DNA of 64,000 nucleotides, taken from contig CACRXP010000038.1 in the NCBI GenBank assembly GCA_902702965.1, positions 1,417,220-1,481,219 of the forward strand, given 5' to 3'. Positions 1-9,190 of the stretch are shown here, in pieces. The number at the start of each line of letters is the position of its first letter. The first letter of the stretch is position 1. Source of the stretch: Spirometra erinaceieuropaei. Lineage: Eukaryota > Platyhelminthes > Cestoda > Diphyllobothriidea > Diphyllobothriidae. The translations under genes were made by a program, and so were the position numbers. A model generated the notes under the pieces. It worked only from the letters and a program-made list of their open reading frames with translations. It was not told where the DNA came from and did no database searches.

Positions 1-922
1 CGATAGGAAGGTTGTCTAGCCGTTGAGCTAGCTCATTGCTGAAATGGAGATGGTGAGCGGGCAAAGACAACAAGGCAACATTCAGCTTACCTGGGGGTCG
101 CTTACCTTGTGGTCTCCTGCGAGGCTGTAGGCGAATACGCATTTTCGAGATGACGAGACGATGGTCGGTCCACCCGTCAGCACCCGCGATCGCCTTCGTC
201 ACCAGCACGTCCCGCTGATCTCGCCTCCGGACGAGGACATAGTCCAGCAGGTGCCACTGGCGCGACAAAGGATGCCTCCAGGTGGCCTTCTCTCGCTCCA
301 GCAGACAGAAGAACGTGTTCGTCAGCATGAGGCGGTGTTCTGCGCAGGTGCGGAGAAGCAGTAGCAGACCATTGTCATTGGAGCCGCGGAGACCGTGGGG
401 ACCCAGCACTCCTCTCCAGGCAGTATGGTCTGTGCCGACGCGGGCGTTGAAGTCGCCAAGGACAATCAACTTGTCCGCCTTCGACACAGTCGACAAGAGG
501 GCGTGCAGGTCCTCGTAGAATTTGTCTCTGACGGCGTCGGGGTTGGTCATCGTCGGAGCGTAGGCGCTGATGATGGTGGCGAATTTGCCTCCCAAGAGAG
601 GCAGGCGGAGGCTCATCAGGCGATCGTTGATGCCCTGCGGCAAACAGGGCAGTCGTCCCACGATGTCGTTCCGAATGGCGAAGGCGACGCCCGCGTCTCG
701 TCGCTCTGCCCTGGGTCGACCGCTCCAGAAGAAGGTGTAGCCGGCACCTACCTCCTCCAGTTGGCCTTGTTCGGAGAAACGGGTCTCACTGAGTGCGGCG
801 ATGTCCAACTTGTAGCGCGCCAGTTCTCGTGCGACTAGCGCCGTCCTCCGCTCCGGTCGGTTGCTCCTCGAATTGTCTAAAAGGGAACGAACATTCCAGG
901 CTGCCAGAGTGAGCGCGCTCAC
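1..922 (-). CDS. LINE (CR1/RTE-like) apurinic endonuclease, partial, runs off the window
   Basis: The minus strand is open from about 1129 to position 1. From the GTG at 920-922 about 307 codons read as an exonuclease-endonuclease-phosphatase (EEP) domain. Motifs in order are [20 protein letters not shown] (catalytic Glu), a [16 protein letters not shown] block, [18 protein letters not shown] (Asp/Asn), [11 protein letters not shown] and GWTDHRLV (Asp-His). These are the hallmarks of the endonuclease that nicks target DNA for non-LTR retrotransposition. No stop or frameshift lies inside, so this part is well preserved. The reverse transcriptase should follow beyond position 1. The start is uncertain because no ATG lies in frame for over 100 codons upstream of an internal Met. 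Copies of this family are often annotated in tapeworm genomes as craniofacial development protein 2-like. The same domain begins again at 50814-50975. Confidence 0.85.
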   Translation of the reverse strand, partial: MSALTLAAWNVRSLLDNSRSNRPERRTALVARELARYKLDIAALSETRFSEQGQLEEVGAGYTFFWSGRPRAERRDAGVAFAIRNDIVGRLPCLPQGINDRLMSLRLPLLGGKFATIISAYAPTMTNPDAVRDKFYEDLHALLSTVSKADKLIVLGDFNARVGTDHTAWRGVLGPHGLRGSNDNGLLLLLRTCAEHRLMLTNTFFCLLEREKATWRHPLSRQWHLLDYVLVRRRDQRDVLVTKAIAGADGWTDHRLVISKMRIRLQPRRRPQGKRPPGKLNVALLSLPAHHLHFSNELAQRLDNLPI

Positions 923-1107
923 CCTGCCAGTCTGGTGACAACGAGTGGGGCGACGGGAAGGAGATGGAGAAGAAGATGACGAAGAAGAATAGGCAGAAGA
1001 ATAGACGGAGGTAGAGGAAGAAGAGGTAGGATGAGGAGAATGAGTATGGTTGTTGTTGTTGTTATTGGTATTGTTGTTGTTGTTTCGATTTTGATTGTTT
1101 CGACCAT
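919..1107 (-). CDS. Small leader ORF of the LINE, low-complexity 62-residue frame
   Basis: An ATG-initiated frame ([11 protein letters not shown], then Leu/Pro/Ile-rich) ends in a TGA that overlaps the GTG where the conserved endonuclease frame becomes recognisable. The second LINE copy keeps the same frame with 60 residues (50972-51154). The two copies differ there only by whole triplets. The composition comes from TTG/AAC and TCT/CCT triplet runs, so the peptide itself may have no function. It could be a leader for reinitiation or frameshifting, or chance. I see no known domain. Confidence 0.3.
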   Translation of the reverse strand: MVETIKIETTTTIPITTTTTILILLILPLLPLPPSILLPILLRHLLLHLLPVAPLVVTRLAG

Positions 1108-1427
1108 GCTTAGACGTCTGCGGCCCTGGCTAGCCTGGAGACGGCGTGGTACCCAGCAATGTTTAGGCCACCTTTTCTAGGCCCTTCCCCTCGTGGGGGC
1201 TGGCAGTGCCATCCCTGAATAGGGCTGCCATGTGCCGTTGTGGCACGGCCGAACTCCACCATGGGACCACGACTTCGGGTTGTAGTGGAGAGCGACTCGA
1301 AGTTGCCGTAAGCCGCGGTCTCCGTCGGCGAAGGTGGGCGCGTCAAGGCGGTGTCGATGTGGAGGTCAATCCCGTCACCGGCTGTCGAGCGACGTGCAGA
1401 GACGAACCACGTCACGACGGTGCCGAC
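923..1427 (-). mobile_element. LINE 5' leader/UTR, copy 1
   Basis: This stretch is nearly identical to 50976-51474. It ends abruptly at 1427, while the second copy continues upstream to about 51700. Copy 1 is therefore 5'-truncated relative to copy 2 and abuts a PLE fragment. It contains a (TTG)n stretch at about 1048-1084. The small frames readable on the plus strand here are shadows. Confidence 0.75.
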
Positions 1428-1439
1428 TGAATCTATCCC

Positions 1440-1630
1440 AGGTGGCCATGCAAACACTAGACACTGGGCATCAATTCGCATGGGAAAAAACACTCCCGTT
1501 GTTGGCGCCTGCCAAACAAGGAAAGGCCGCGAACTCCTGGAGGCAATGAACTCAGATGAGGCATGCGTCAACCGGCATATCGATTTAGATGCCACATAGA
1601 AAATCGTTAAGGACAGATTCAAACCGAGTC
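1440..1630 (+). pseudogene. PLE GIY-YIG C-terminal fragment
   Basis: Two frames joined by a frameshift read GHQFAWEKT and then GRELLEAMNSDEACVNRHIDLDA. They match the C-terminal half of the PLE GIY-YIG endonuclease, usually GHxFxxxxxxIL, then RELLEAW and VNRHIDL. The rest of the element is missing, cut on the left by the LINE 5' end. This is a degraded remnant only. Confidence 0.6.
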
Positions 1631-2925
1631 TGCCAATCCTGCGATGACAACCTTAACCAATCACGTACTCCTTTTGCTAGACTCAGTCTAAAAGTTAATT
1701 GTTTTTGCACGCCCGTTTTCTGAAGACGAGCTGGGGAACCAGTCTCGAAAATTCACAATAAAATTTTTCTGTTTTCTAAAGAACTTCACCTTTCTAATTA
1801 TTACCTAATCATCAGGAAGAGGAGACAGTGGAATTGGCATTTCAGGCTTATTTGCCACCGTCAGTCAGCTCCACCACAACGCCACTCTCACTCGACTTTG
1901 AATGACTCAGACTTCGACTAAGAGAACATGGGTACTGGGTTTTCCTCTAACAAATTAACCAGAACCGGGTGTTCCACCCGTCGATGCTACTTTCCGCTAA
2001 TCGGTTGCTTGCATCATGCGACTGTCCTGTTTGAAGCTTCGATAAGGGTAGGGTATGTAAACCCCCCCTGGGTGGTTCGTGTGCTTAATAACGGTTTACC
2101 TGGCAGTAGGTCGTAGAAGGAGTTATGCAAAAAAGTAGATTTTGACCTCCAATTGCGTTAGCGATATTAAGGTTGTCCGTTCTGGGCTCAAGGTTGGGGT
2201 TTGGACGACGGTTAAAATTTGTGTTAGTTGAGTTGTCAGGCTTGGGCTATATTTTGAATTTAAGATGCATGCTAGGGGTATGGTTTTACGGCTTAGCTTA
2301 TAGTTACGATTAAAATCGACTTTTTCTTAAATGGTTACAGGTTAGAGATTTCCCACTGAAGGCATGACCATGGTTGGCGTCAGGTGTGCAGTTAACTACG
2401 GTCGTCCCAAGGAAATTGCATACCATACTCTTGCCGAAGCTTCGAACCAAGCATCAAAAGGTCGCATCCAGCCTTCCAGACGTGCCGGATTTAAGAACGC
2501 TACTCTCAATTGATGATCCTGGCTGGCAAAATTACGGGAAGTGATAGGGGGTCACAAGGCCGGGGCACTGGTTAGCTGTTTGTCTTCGTTTTGGGACAGG
2601 TGGATTCTGGTCGTGTGAGTCTTTCAGTTTCATACAATTTGCAGGCCATTCCTTCCAAATGTTAGCGCATTTGAAATGAATCACGAGCTCACCGCTAGGC
2701 GTGTAAACTTGGAGTCTTTATCTCCCTTTATCTCCGAATTTGGCGCACGAAGTTTTGCACAGAAAACTTGAAGAGGCATGCGAAGAAAGTCACAGCCCGC
2801 TTAAAATTGACCGCCGCATGAGGCCACTGGAGTTTTACCAAAAAACGTACTTAGCCCTTGCTGGAGAAAACTTTGGCTAGACCGCATTTAGTAGCTCTGA
2901 ATGGGAAACGGACGGCGACTTTAAC
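1631..2925. other. Unassigned non-coding stretch
   Basis: No coding domain, TIR or tandem structure was recognised. Short open frames are at background level. Confidence 0.4.
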
Positions 2926-3115
2926 CCTATTCCCAACCTTAACTTTAACCTCAACCATTACCGTTGACCGTTTACCCTAACGGCAATCCTAACCCTAGCC
3001 GAAATCGTAAACGTAACCGTAGACTTTAGACAGAGCCGTAACTGAGAAGCCTAACCGTAATACTGGAACCTATTTGTACACTCACACGCTAACCATAACC
3101 CGAAAACCTAAACCC
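2926..3115. repeat. Degenerate telomere-like tract (CCCTAA-type)
   Basis: Many variants of CCTAAC, CCGTAAC and ACCCTA occur in irregular phase. This looks like a decayed (TTAGGG)n array, the flatworm telomere repeat, at an interstitial site. A CCCAC-GCAA-GTGGG hairpin follows at 3127-3140. Confidence 0.6.
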
Positions 3116-3159
3116 AACTGCCACCTCCCACGCAAGTGGGAAGTGTGCATCTCGACTCG

Positions 3160-4107
3160 GTCCCCATGCGGCTACGGCTGCACGGGTGACTTGAGTCCGA
3201 GACTATCCCGACACGTCAAGCGTCGTGGATAGGAAGGTTGCTGATTGACGCCCGCTCTCGGTTCACGCAGTTCGTCGCGTTGTGTGTGTGTGTTGTGTGG
3301 AGTGGCGGACTGGTGGGCTGGGGACGGGCTGAAACAGCACCTTTCACGGCCCTCTCACGCAAGTGAGAGACACGCCGTTCAACCCCCGTTGTGTGAAATC
3401 CTGGTGTTTGTGTGTGTATGGGGGGCCAGGTCGTGCTGTGGCGCGCGCAGTCATGGTCAATTGACCATGTCAGCCACCGCGCCCATTCCCCACTCCAGTC
3501 TTCTGACCGGCTCGGACAGCGGCTGGGGTGTGGGGATGGGAAGGGAGAGTGAGGTCGACGACTCAGCGCACTTTCTCCTCACTATAAACAATCTGACGCG
3601 CTTGAAGCTATCACGGTGCGCTAAAAGCCGTGGCTTGGAAGGTTGCCAACTGACGGGGTACCTTGGACCTCCTCCTTCACTGGAGGCGGTCTGAAAGTCA
3701 GGCTGCAATGGCTCCTTTTTAATGTGGCCTTTATGGCATTCCCACCACAGTGTGGGATCCGAGCCAGGCGTTGGCGGCACGCCCAGGTGCGGCTTCGGCC
3801 GTGCCAGCCTCCAAAGCTCTGTTGTGTTGGTTGCAATTCTGGTTATTGCTGTGTGGACCAGGGGGTGTGGTGGAACGCCAAGGTGATGATCCGTCCGAGC
3901 CATCCACCTGCGGCCTCCCTCGTCTCCGGTCTTCTTGACTCTGTCTTGACACTGGGTCCAGGCGAGGGAGGAGGAGAGAGTGTAGGTAGATGCTACGCAA
4001 GTCTACCGGCACTATAAACCCCTGCGTAAGTCACCGTCCCTGCTCCCATTGCTGCTGCAACTGTGGGGTACACGGTGGACATCATCGAAACCGATGGTCG
4101 AACTGTC
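3160..4107 (+). repeat. Dispersed repeat R, longest copy (R1)
   Basis: This is a GC-rich repeat. Landmarks are a CTCTCAC-GCAA-GTGAGAG hairpin (3353-3370), CACTATAAAC boxes (about 3581 and 4009), and a CTTCTTGACTCTGTCTTGACAC core (about 3933). The 3' part, roughly 3815-4107, returns in reverse complement at 49553-49847. Partial copies lie at 8.8, 21.8, 24.0, 25.3, 27.2, 33.2, 34.6 and 55 kb. Overlapping frames on both strands (for example 3245-3694) are not supported as genes. It may be an untranslated part of a larger retroelement; the class is unknown. Confidence 0.6.
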
Positions 4108-4176
4108 AACCGGCAAATCGGAAACAATTAACCGGTACCCTAATTCTAACCTCAAACGTAAAACGGAAGCCAAATG

Positions 4177-4340
4177 TGTCAGATGTGATTATGGAGCCCC
4201 AAAAAATAACCCCAGTAAACAAACGCCCCAGCCACCTGTAATGCGGGTCCGGGCTACCAGCTGCGATCTAGCCAAAACTTTAAGTAGCTCAAGGGAACTC
4301 CAGTGGGCTCCCCTTTCATCCGTTTTGTGCCAGAACTAGT
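4177..4340 (+). mobile_element. Left-end fragment of the GG-TIR element (third copy)
   Basis: GTCAGATGTGATTATGGAGC resembles the 5' end of the 5575-6084 element and is followed by similar internal sequence (the CCAGCCACCTGTAATGCG type). No matching right TIR was found before the PLE coding resumes at about 4495. It is truncated. Confidence 0.45.
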
Positions 4341-4494
4341 CCTACAGGAGTTAGAAGAGATCGCTTTTATCTGGCAGATTCGGATATTTTTGTGCGTTTT
4401 TTGTCGTCGGATGAACATGCAGCAGAATTTCCATAACCTGCTCAAAGCAATATTCCCAGGCATATGGTTTACGAGAAAAGTAGAATAGGAGCAA

Positions 4495-5240
4495 CAGCTG
4501 ACCTTCCTTGATGCGCCAGTCCGGCGAATTTCTAACAGTCAAATGGAGACTAAGGTCTACAGGAAGACAACAAACACCACGCACCGTCTCCTCAGTTTTT
4601 AAGGCCCACAAACTAAACTGCATGAGAATGCACATCGGACGCATTCAGACTTGCTGCAGCAACCTGGAAGAAAAAACGCACGAGGCCCGATGTCTCCGCA
4701 TACAATTCATGCGGGATGACTAACCGTAGGCGTTTATAAACCGATGCCTATGAGTTCGCCCCCTGGACGACCCAAAAGATAACACCGCCGAGGATTTGGC
4801 TTGCTGTGCCATAGATCAAGGCCATTTCAGGGACTGCCGAGTGCATTACTGAGCGATGAGGTAGTGAAACAGGGGGTGGGTCCAAAGTTACCATGTTCAA
4901 CAAGGTCATGCAAAACTGGAACCGACTAAACTCCAGGGAGTGGTTTGATGTAGTGTATCGTATTCCATGTTTAATGGGTCAGCCTGAAGGCGTCGTCGGG
5001 TTGCGTACGTACAGGTGGAAAACTGGCCTATGCGACGGGGTGGCGAGACATCACAAGTGACTGCTCAAACTTCCAAGACAGGTCGCGAGTTCAAATTCGC
5101 TATGGCCGAGATACATGCCCATGCCGGACACAAGACACATCTGTCCTCGAGTAAGACCAGTCGATGTATCGGTCTGGCGTCGGCATACAGAGTCCTGAGC
5201 AGTCACAGCCAGAGAGTTGCGGCACTGGATTCTGACTGGA
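4495..5240 (+). pseudogene. Penelope-like element, RT C-terminus to GIY-YIG, broken
   Basis: From 4497 the frame reads QLTFLDAPVRR, then ETKVYRKTTNTTHRLLSF. This is the PLE reverse-transcriptase segment after the catalytic site (usually FLDxLVxR, then VYRKPTxTxRLL). After several stops and frameshifts the linker and GIY-YIG part can be followed at about 4890-5240, with SQVTAQTSKTGREFKFAMAEIHA and GLASAYRVLSSH. The normal GIY and YIG strands are badly damaged. This is a dead copy, directly followed by a hammerhead ribozyme core. Confidence 0.65.
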
Positions 5241-5285
5241 TGACACCGTCTATAATCGTCGCTTGTTCTGCTGCTGACGCTGTCA

Positions 5286-5325
5286 TCTCTGACGACGAAC
5301 TCCTACAGGAGTTTGAAAGCTCAGA
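5286..5325 (+). ncRNA. Hammerhead ribozyme A (PLE-associated)
   Basis: Stem I is TCT/AGA, followed by CTGACGA (CUGANGA core). Stem II is AACTCCT-ac-AGGAGTT, a perfect 7 bp. Then come GAAA, a self-complementary AGCU as stem III, and cleavage triplet CUC. All conserved core bases are present. It sits about 50 nt after the PLE coding remains, as known for PLE hammerheads. With only two base pairs in stem III it should work better as a dimer than as a monomer. Confidence 0.7.
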
Positions 5326-5529
5326 AAAAAAGCAAACGGTTCCGTTACCTGACCAGCCTTCCACTGTTAACTAATTCACTAGCAGTTTGCCGATTCTGCG
5401 CCCACTTCGTAGGACGCACGATGGACGTCGTCGTAACACCGGCGACACGTTTGTTGTCGTCGGGAAAACCATACTGCGGAATTTGCAGAACCTGTCTAAC
5501 ACTCTCTTTCCAAATGTAAATTACATAAG

Positions 5530-5574
5530 GCAATAACAGTTGCATTTCCTGGACGCGCTCGTCGGTCAAAATCC
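5530..5574 (+). pseudogene. PLE fragment left of the TIR insertion
   Basis: AGTTGCATTTCCTGGACGCG encodes LHFLDALV, the PLE post-catalytic RT motif. It is interrupted at 5574 by the TIR element. The coding sequence continues at 6093 with DGEIDATIYRK. Confidence 0.6.
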
Positions 5575-6084
5575 GGTCAGATGTGGTTATGTAGCCGCAC
5601 CTGAGGTAAACAAACTCCAGTCACCTGTAATACGAGACCGGTGGTAATAGGGGTTTTTATAGGTGGGGCCGGGAAACTCACAGGCGACGAGGCCAATTAG
5701 TTGTTTGCAAAAGAAAAACTAATGGGAATGCGCAGTTGTACTCTAAGTGGTTGAGAAATAGTTGCCACAACCCCTAACCCTAATCCCAAACTCTAACCCA
5801 TGACTCTAAGCCCTGAGCTCCTAACCCTAACCACAATCCTAACCCTAGCTCTTTAACCCTAACCCTGAAACATCCAACGCGAATGTTAGAAGACGACAGA
5901 CCGAAAGTCAAGAAGAAGCATCGGCAGGGGGTCAGAAAGGTAGACACGACAACAAGCAAACAAGGCCGCCAACAGAACACACACCGCAGCAACACCATGC
6001 CAAGGTAATCACACCGAATCAAAATAATTAAGATGGTCAACAGTATTGTGCCCATCAGGTGTGGCTACATAACCACATCTTACC
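5575..6084 (+). mobile_element. Non-autonomous TIR element with 8-bp target duplication (Merlin-like candidate)
   Basis: The left end begins GGTCAGATGTGGTTATGTAG and the reverse complement of the right end begins GGTAAGATGTGGTTATGTAG. They are about 30-bp TIRs with three differences. The direct repeat CAAAATCC flanks the element exactly (5567-5574 and 6085-6092). The host is a PLE reverse-transcriptase frame, so the insertion is unambiguous. An 8-bp duplication with TIRs starting GG fits the Merlin superfamily, known from schistosomes; hAT is the alternative. There is no transposase. The interior carries a degenerate CCCTAA-rich tract (about 5765-5872). Confidence 0.8.
5765..5872. repeat. Telomere-like tract inside the TIR element
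   Basis: Repeated CCTAACCCTAA-type units in imperfect phase lie inside the 510-bp TIR element. The second copy, near 58 kb, has the corresponding tract on the opposite strand. Confidence 0.7.
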
Positions 6085-6092
6085 CAAAATCC

Positions 6093-6930
6093 TGACGGTG
6101 AAATAGATGCAACAATTTACAGGAAGGCAAAGATCATCACGCAACGTCTCAGTTTTCACAGCAGTCATCCAGTGGTTCACAAATGAAGCTGCATGAGAAT
6201 GTTCATCAATCGATTTCAGACAGCGCAACAACCCGGAAGTAAAATCACGTCGGATCCGATATCCCCGCCACCAACCTACGTTGGATGGCTATGCAAAGGC
6301 GTTTATAGGCCGATGCCAAAGTGTTAACCCTCAAAGGACCCAAACGAAAACACCATTGAGGATATGGCACCCTCTGCCATACACTGAGGACGTTACAGAG
6401 GCGACCGACCGCATTACTGCGGGACTAGGCGGTGGAATTGCACACAGGTATAAAGTTACCATGCGCAGCAGAATCATGGAAATCAGGGACCGGCTAGACT
6501 CCAGGGGGAGGTCTTGCATAATGTACCGTATCCTGTGCTTACATTGTCGTTTTGATTACACAGGTCAGACTGAATGCCTGCTCAGATCGCGTACGCACGC
6601 ACATAAACTAACTGTGCACGGGATGACGAAATATCACAAGTGACTGTCCACACCTCTGAAACTAGTCTCGAGGTCAGCTTCACAGTTCCCAAGATATATA
6701 TCCATGCTGGAAACAAGACAAACTGTGCATTCATTGTGGCCCGGGAACTCAGTTAATCGATGTATTTGCCAGGCGCCGGCATACGGAGGCCTGCACAGTC
6801 GCATCTAGACCCGAGCACTGGTTTTTGATTGGGTGATACCTTCTATAACTATCGCCTGCCCTGTTCCTGCTGTAGCCTATGGTGGTCAACTCCTTCGCGA
6901 GTTTGGAAGCTTGGAAAAAGAAACAAATGG
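6093..6930 (+). pseudogene. Penelope-like element, RT end plus GIY-YIG, broken
   Basis: The frame reads DGEIDATIYRK, QRLSFHSSHPVVHK (RT end), then at 6281-6643 a linker EATDRITAGLGGGIAH and the endonuclease start SCIMYRILCLHC, DYTGQTECLLRSRTHAHKL. The CxxC pair and YxGQT strand typical of PLE GIY-YIG nucleases are visible. Further on, SQVTVHTSET and the C-terminal part are frameshifted and carry stops. A decayed hammerhead-like stem follows at about 6880-6915 (AACTCCTTCGCGAGTTT, GGAAGCTTG). It is non-functional. Confidence 0.7.
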
Positions 6931-6959
6931 TGCCGATGCTCGGCTCCGTAGGACACGAG

Positions 6960-7665
6960 CCTATCGCGACGGTTGGACTCTCATGATGTCAGCAAAGACC
7001 TCACTTCTGCGATGAAAATTTAAGCTGCATCTTTCATTAGAGCGCACTTCTAAGCCTCCCCTGACGGTAGTTGGTTTGATTTTGGCCATATGTGGGTCAT
7101 TTTCTAACATTTTGTCCCTTTTAGACCTAGCTGGGTTTCGCCCATTTGAAATGCTAGGCAGGAACAATGAAGGGACCTTACATTTTTAGCAAAAAACAAA
7201 TATGGATATTGAAATTTTTTGCTCTACTGTGGCACAGTAAGAAATGTGACGAGCGATATGCGAGTTTCAGTACACTGGAGGAAGTGTACGTTGGATACTG
7301 GCTATTTTTCATGCATGTGATTGGCTGGCTTCGAATCGGAGTGGACCGGCGTTTAATCGCAGAAGTATTTGCTTATGTCGTCAACAAGCAAATTTAACAT
7401 TCGCTCTAGATTTACCAGTTAAAGCAGTCGGAACAGGGGGATAGAATTTGACGGTGGCGTTATCCGTGACTTTGTGACAGTAATCTGATGATTTTTATCT
7501 ATCCCCACCGAAAGCGATGGCGCCGCTGCCCGAAGAAGCGGCAGAGGTGATGATGGTTACTTTTTTGAAGATACCAAGTCTACCTTCTTATTTCTCCGTT
7601 AAAGAGCGAAGTGTATGGATATTGCAAGGCGTTTTGCGATAGTCACAGGTGCGTGACGACTATCT
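6960..7665. other. Unassigned stretch
   Basis: No recognisable domain or repeat. The 76-codon frame at 7167-7397 has no supported identity. Confidence 0.35.
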
Positions 7666-7669
7666 GTTT

Positions 7670-7800
7670 GACAGCATCTAGAGCACGCTGTCTTCTCCTG
7701 GACAGAAAACACTTGTTATCGCCTATTTCGCTCTTGCTCTCGTTTCTGACAAGGAGTTAGAAAGATAAACAAATGGTTCCGATGTTTGACCAGTCTCTCC
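7670..7800 (+). mobile_element. PLE 3' tail fragment
   Basis: TTCTGACAAGGAGTTAGAAAG, then ATAAACAAATGGTTCCGATG and TTGACC, resembles the decayed hammerhead and tail found after other PLE copies (about 5286-5360 and 37795-37867). No coding part remains. Confidence 0.4.
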
Positions 7801-8815
7801 CTCCCTTTTCATGCATTCACCCGCCTCCATTCACCATCATCTTTTCCACCCTTTCAACTCGAAAACGGTGTCATAACATGACGCACAGTGTTCATCCTAG
7901 TACCCCAGTCAATAGAAACATGCTTTGTTTACTTCCATCGGTGACGCCCCAGATGGGATAGCGTGAGCCGGATTGGCTATTTCCGTTTAATATTTTACTC
8001 AAATCCAACTGGAATACGAAACTGTCTTCCGTAAGCAAATGATCAGACCTGCTACTGACATGATTTTCTGGACATCCAATTTGTGTCACTTAAAGCCGTT
8101 TTTAAACTTTTCCGGCGCCACATAGGCATCATTCAGTGAACAACGAGAAACCTGACCACGCGATTGCTCTGCTGACCTGTGTGTCTTTTAATCGAAAATA
8201 ACCAAAAGCACAGATGGCGAAATTTTGCAAATGGAAAGGATTTCGTTCGTGGACCGAAATTTCTTTAAATAAAGCAAAGGAACTTAAGCCATGTGTTCGC
8301 TTAAAAAGCATTCGTGACCGCCATTTAGAGGTTGTTTTTGAAAACAGATAGACAGACTAAACGCCACGACCTTGTTCTGTTGTCTGCAATTCCAGACTTG
8401 TGCGAAAACTCCCTAACAGAGACGTAGGCAACAATAACAGCCTGCCAGACACACATGTTCTTTTCTAAACAGGCCGGAGCACTGTCTGACTGCGCAGTTC
8501 CAGCACTGTAGCAAACTGCTAGCATGGAGGATTATGAGGCGGTAACCCGACGTCCAGACGCCATGCAACTCCCCGGCTTGTTTTGGCATAGACCAACTGT
8601 TTTTGTCTGTCCCCGCAGCATCAAAACTGTGGTCTGTCTGAACGATACGGAAAATTACTTTGAGAGGCTGGCTCACCCCACAAACACCGTCTGTCGGTGC
8701 TCGCCTATTCGGTCACATGCGTCTGCATGAAAGTCTGGGGCAAAGCACCGTAGACTAGACCGCATCAACATACGCTTGCCCATCAACGCATGCACCACAC
8801 GTGAAGACGCCCCTC
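7801..8815. other. Unassigned stretch
   Basis: Nothing recognisable was found. Short overlapping frames on both strands look like chance. Confidence 0.35.
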
Positions 8816-8818
8816 GCT

Positions 8819-9190
8819 ACCCACCACAAGCACGGAATCGGCACCTCTCACGTACTTGAGAAGTGTGTTCCTCTGTCTCCTTCCCATTCGTCGATCCAAG
8901 AAGTCAATCCCCTTGTGTGTGAACTCTTGGCGTGTTATGTGTTCTGCTGGGTCGTGCGTGTGGCGAGCGTATACAAGCGGTTCTTAGTTCTGCCGGCCAC
9001 CTCCCCCCTATGCCAGCATCAGTTAGCTGGTCGGCTCAGACAATCGACTGGCGCTCGGAAAAGGGGAGAGTGTGTGAGGTCGATTCTCGGCCCATATTCC
9101 TCATTACGAACAAGCTGACGTGCTGGAGAGCATCACGGTGCGATAAAAGTCGTGGTTTGGAAGATTGCCAACTATCGATCCAACTCAGAC
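8819..9190 (+). repeat. Dispersed repeat R, copy R2
   Basis: It shares with R1 the CTCTCACG...TTGAGAAGTGTG start, the GTGTGTGAACTCTTGGCGT block and the segment around GCATCACGGTGCGATAAAAG followed by CGTGGTTTGGAAG. It is diverged. Confidence 0.5.

Noticed and set aside
161..838. Plus-strand frames up to 147 codons
   Set aside because: They are shadows of the minus-strand LINE endonuclease, which has conserved motifs.
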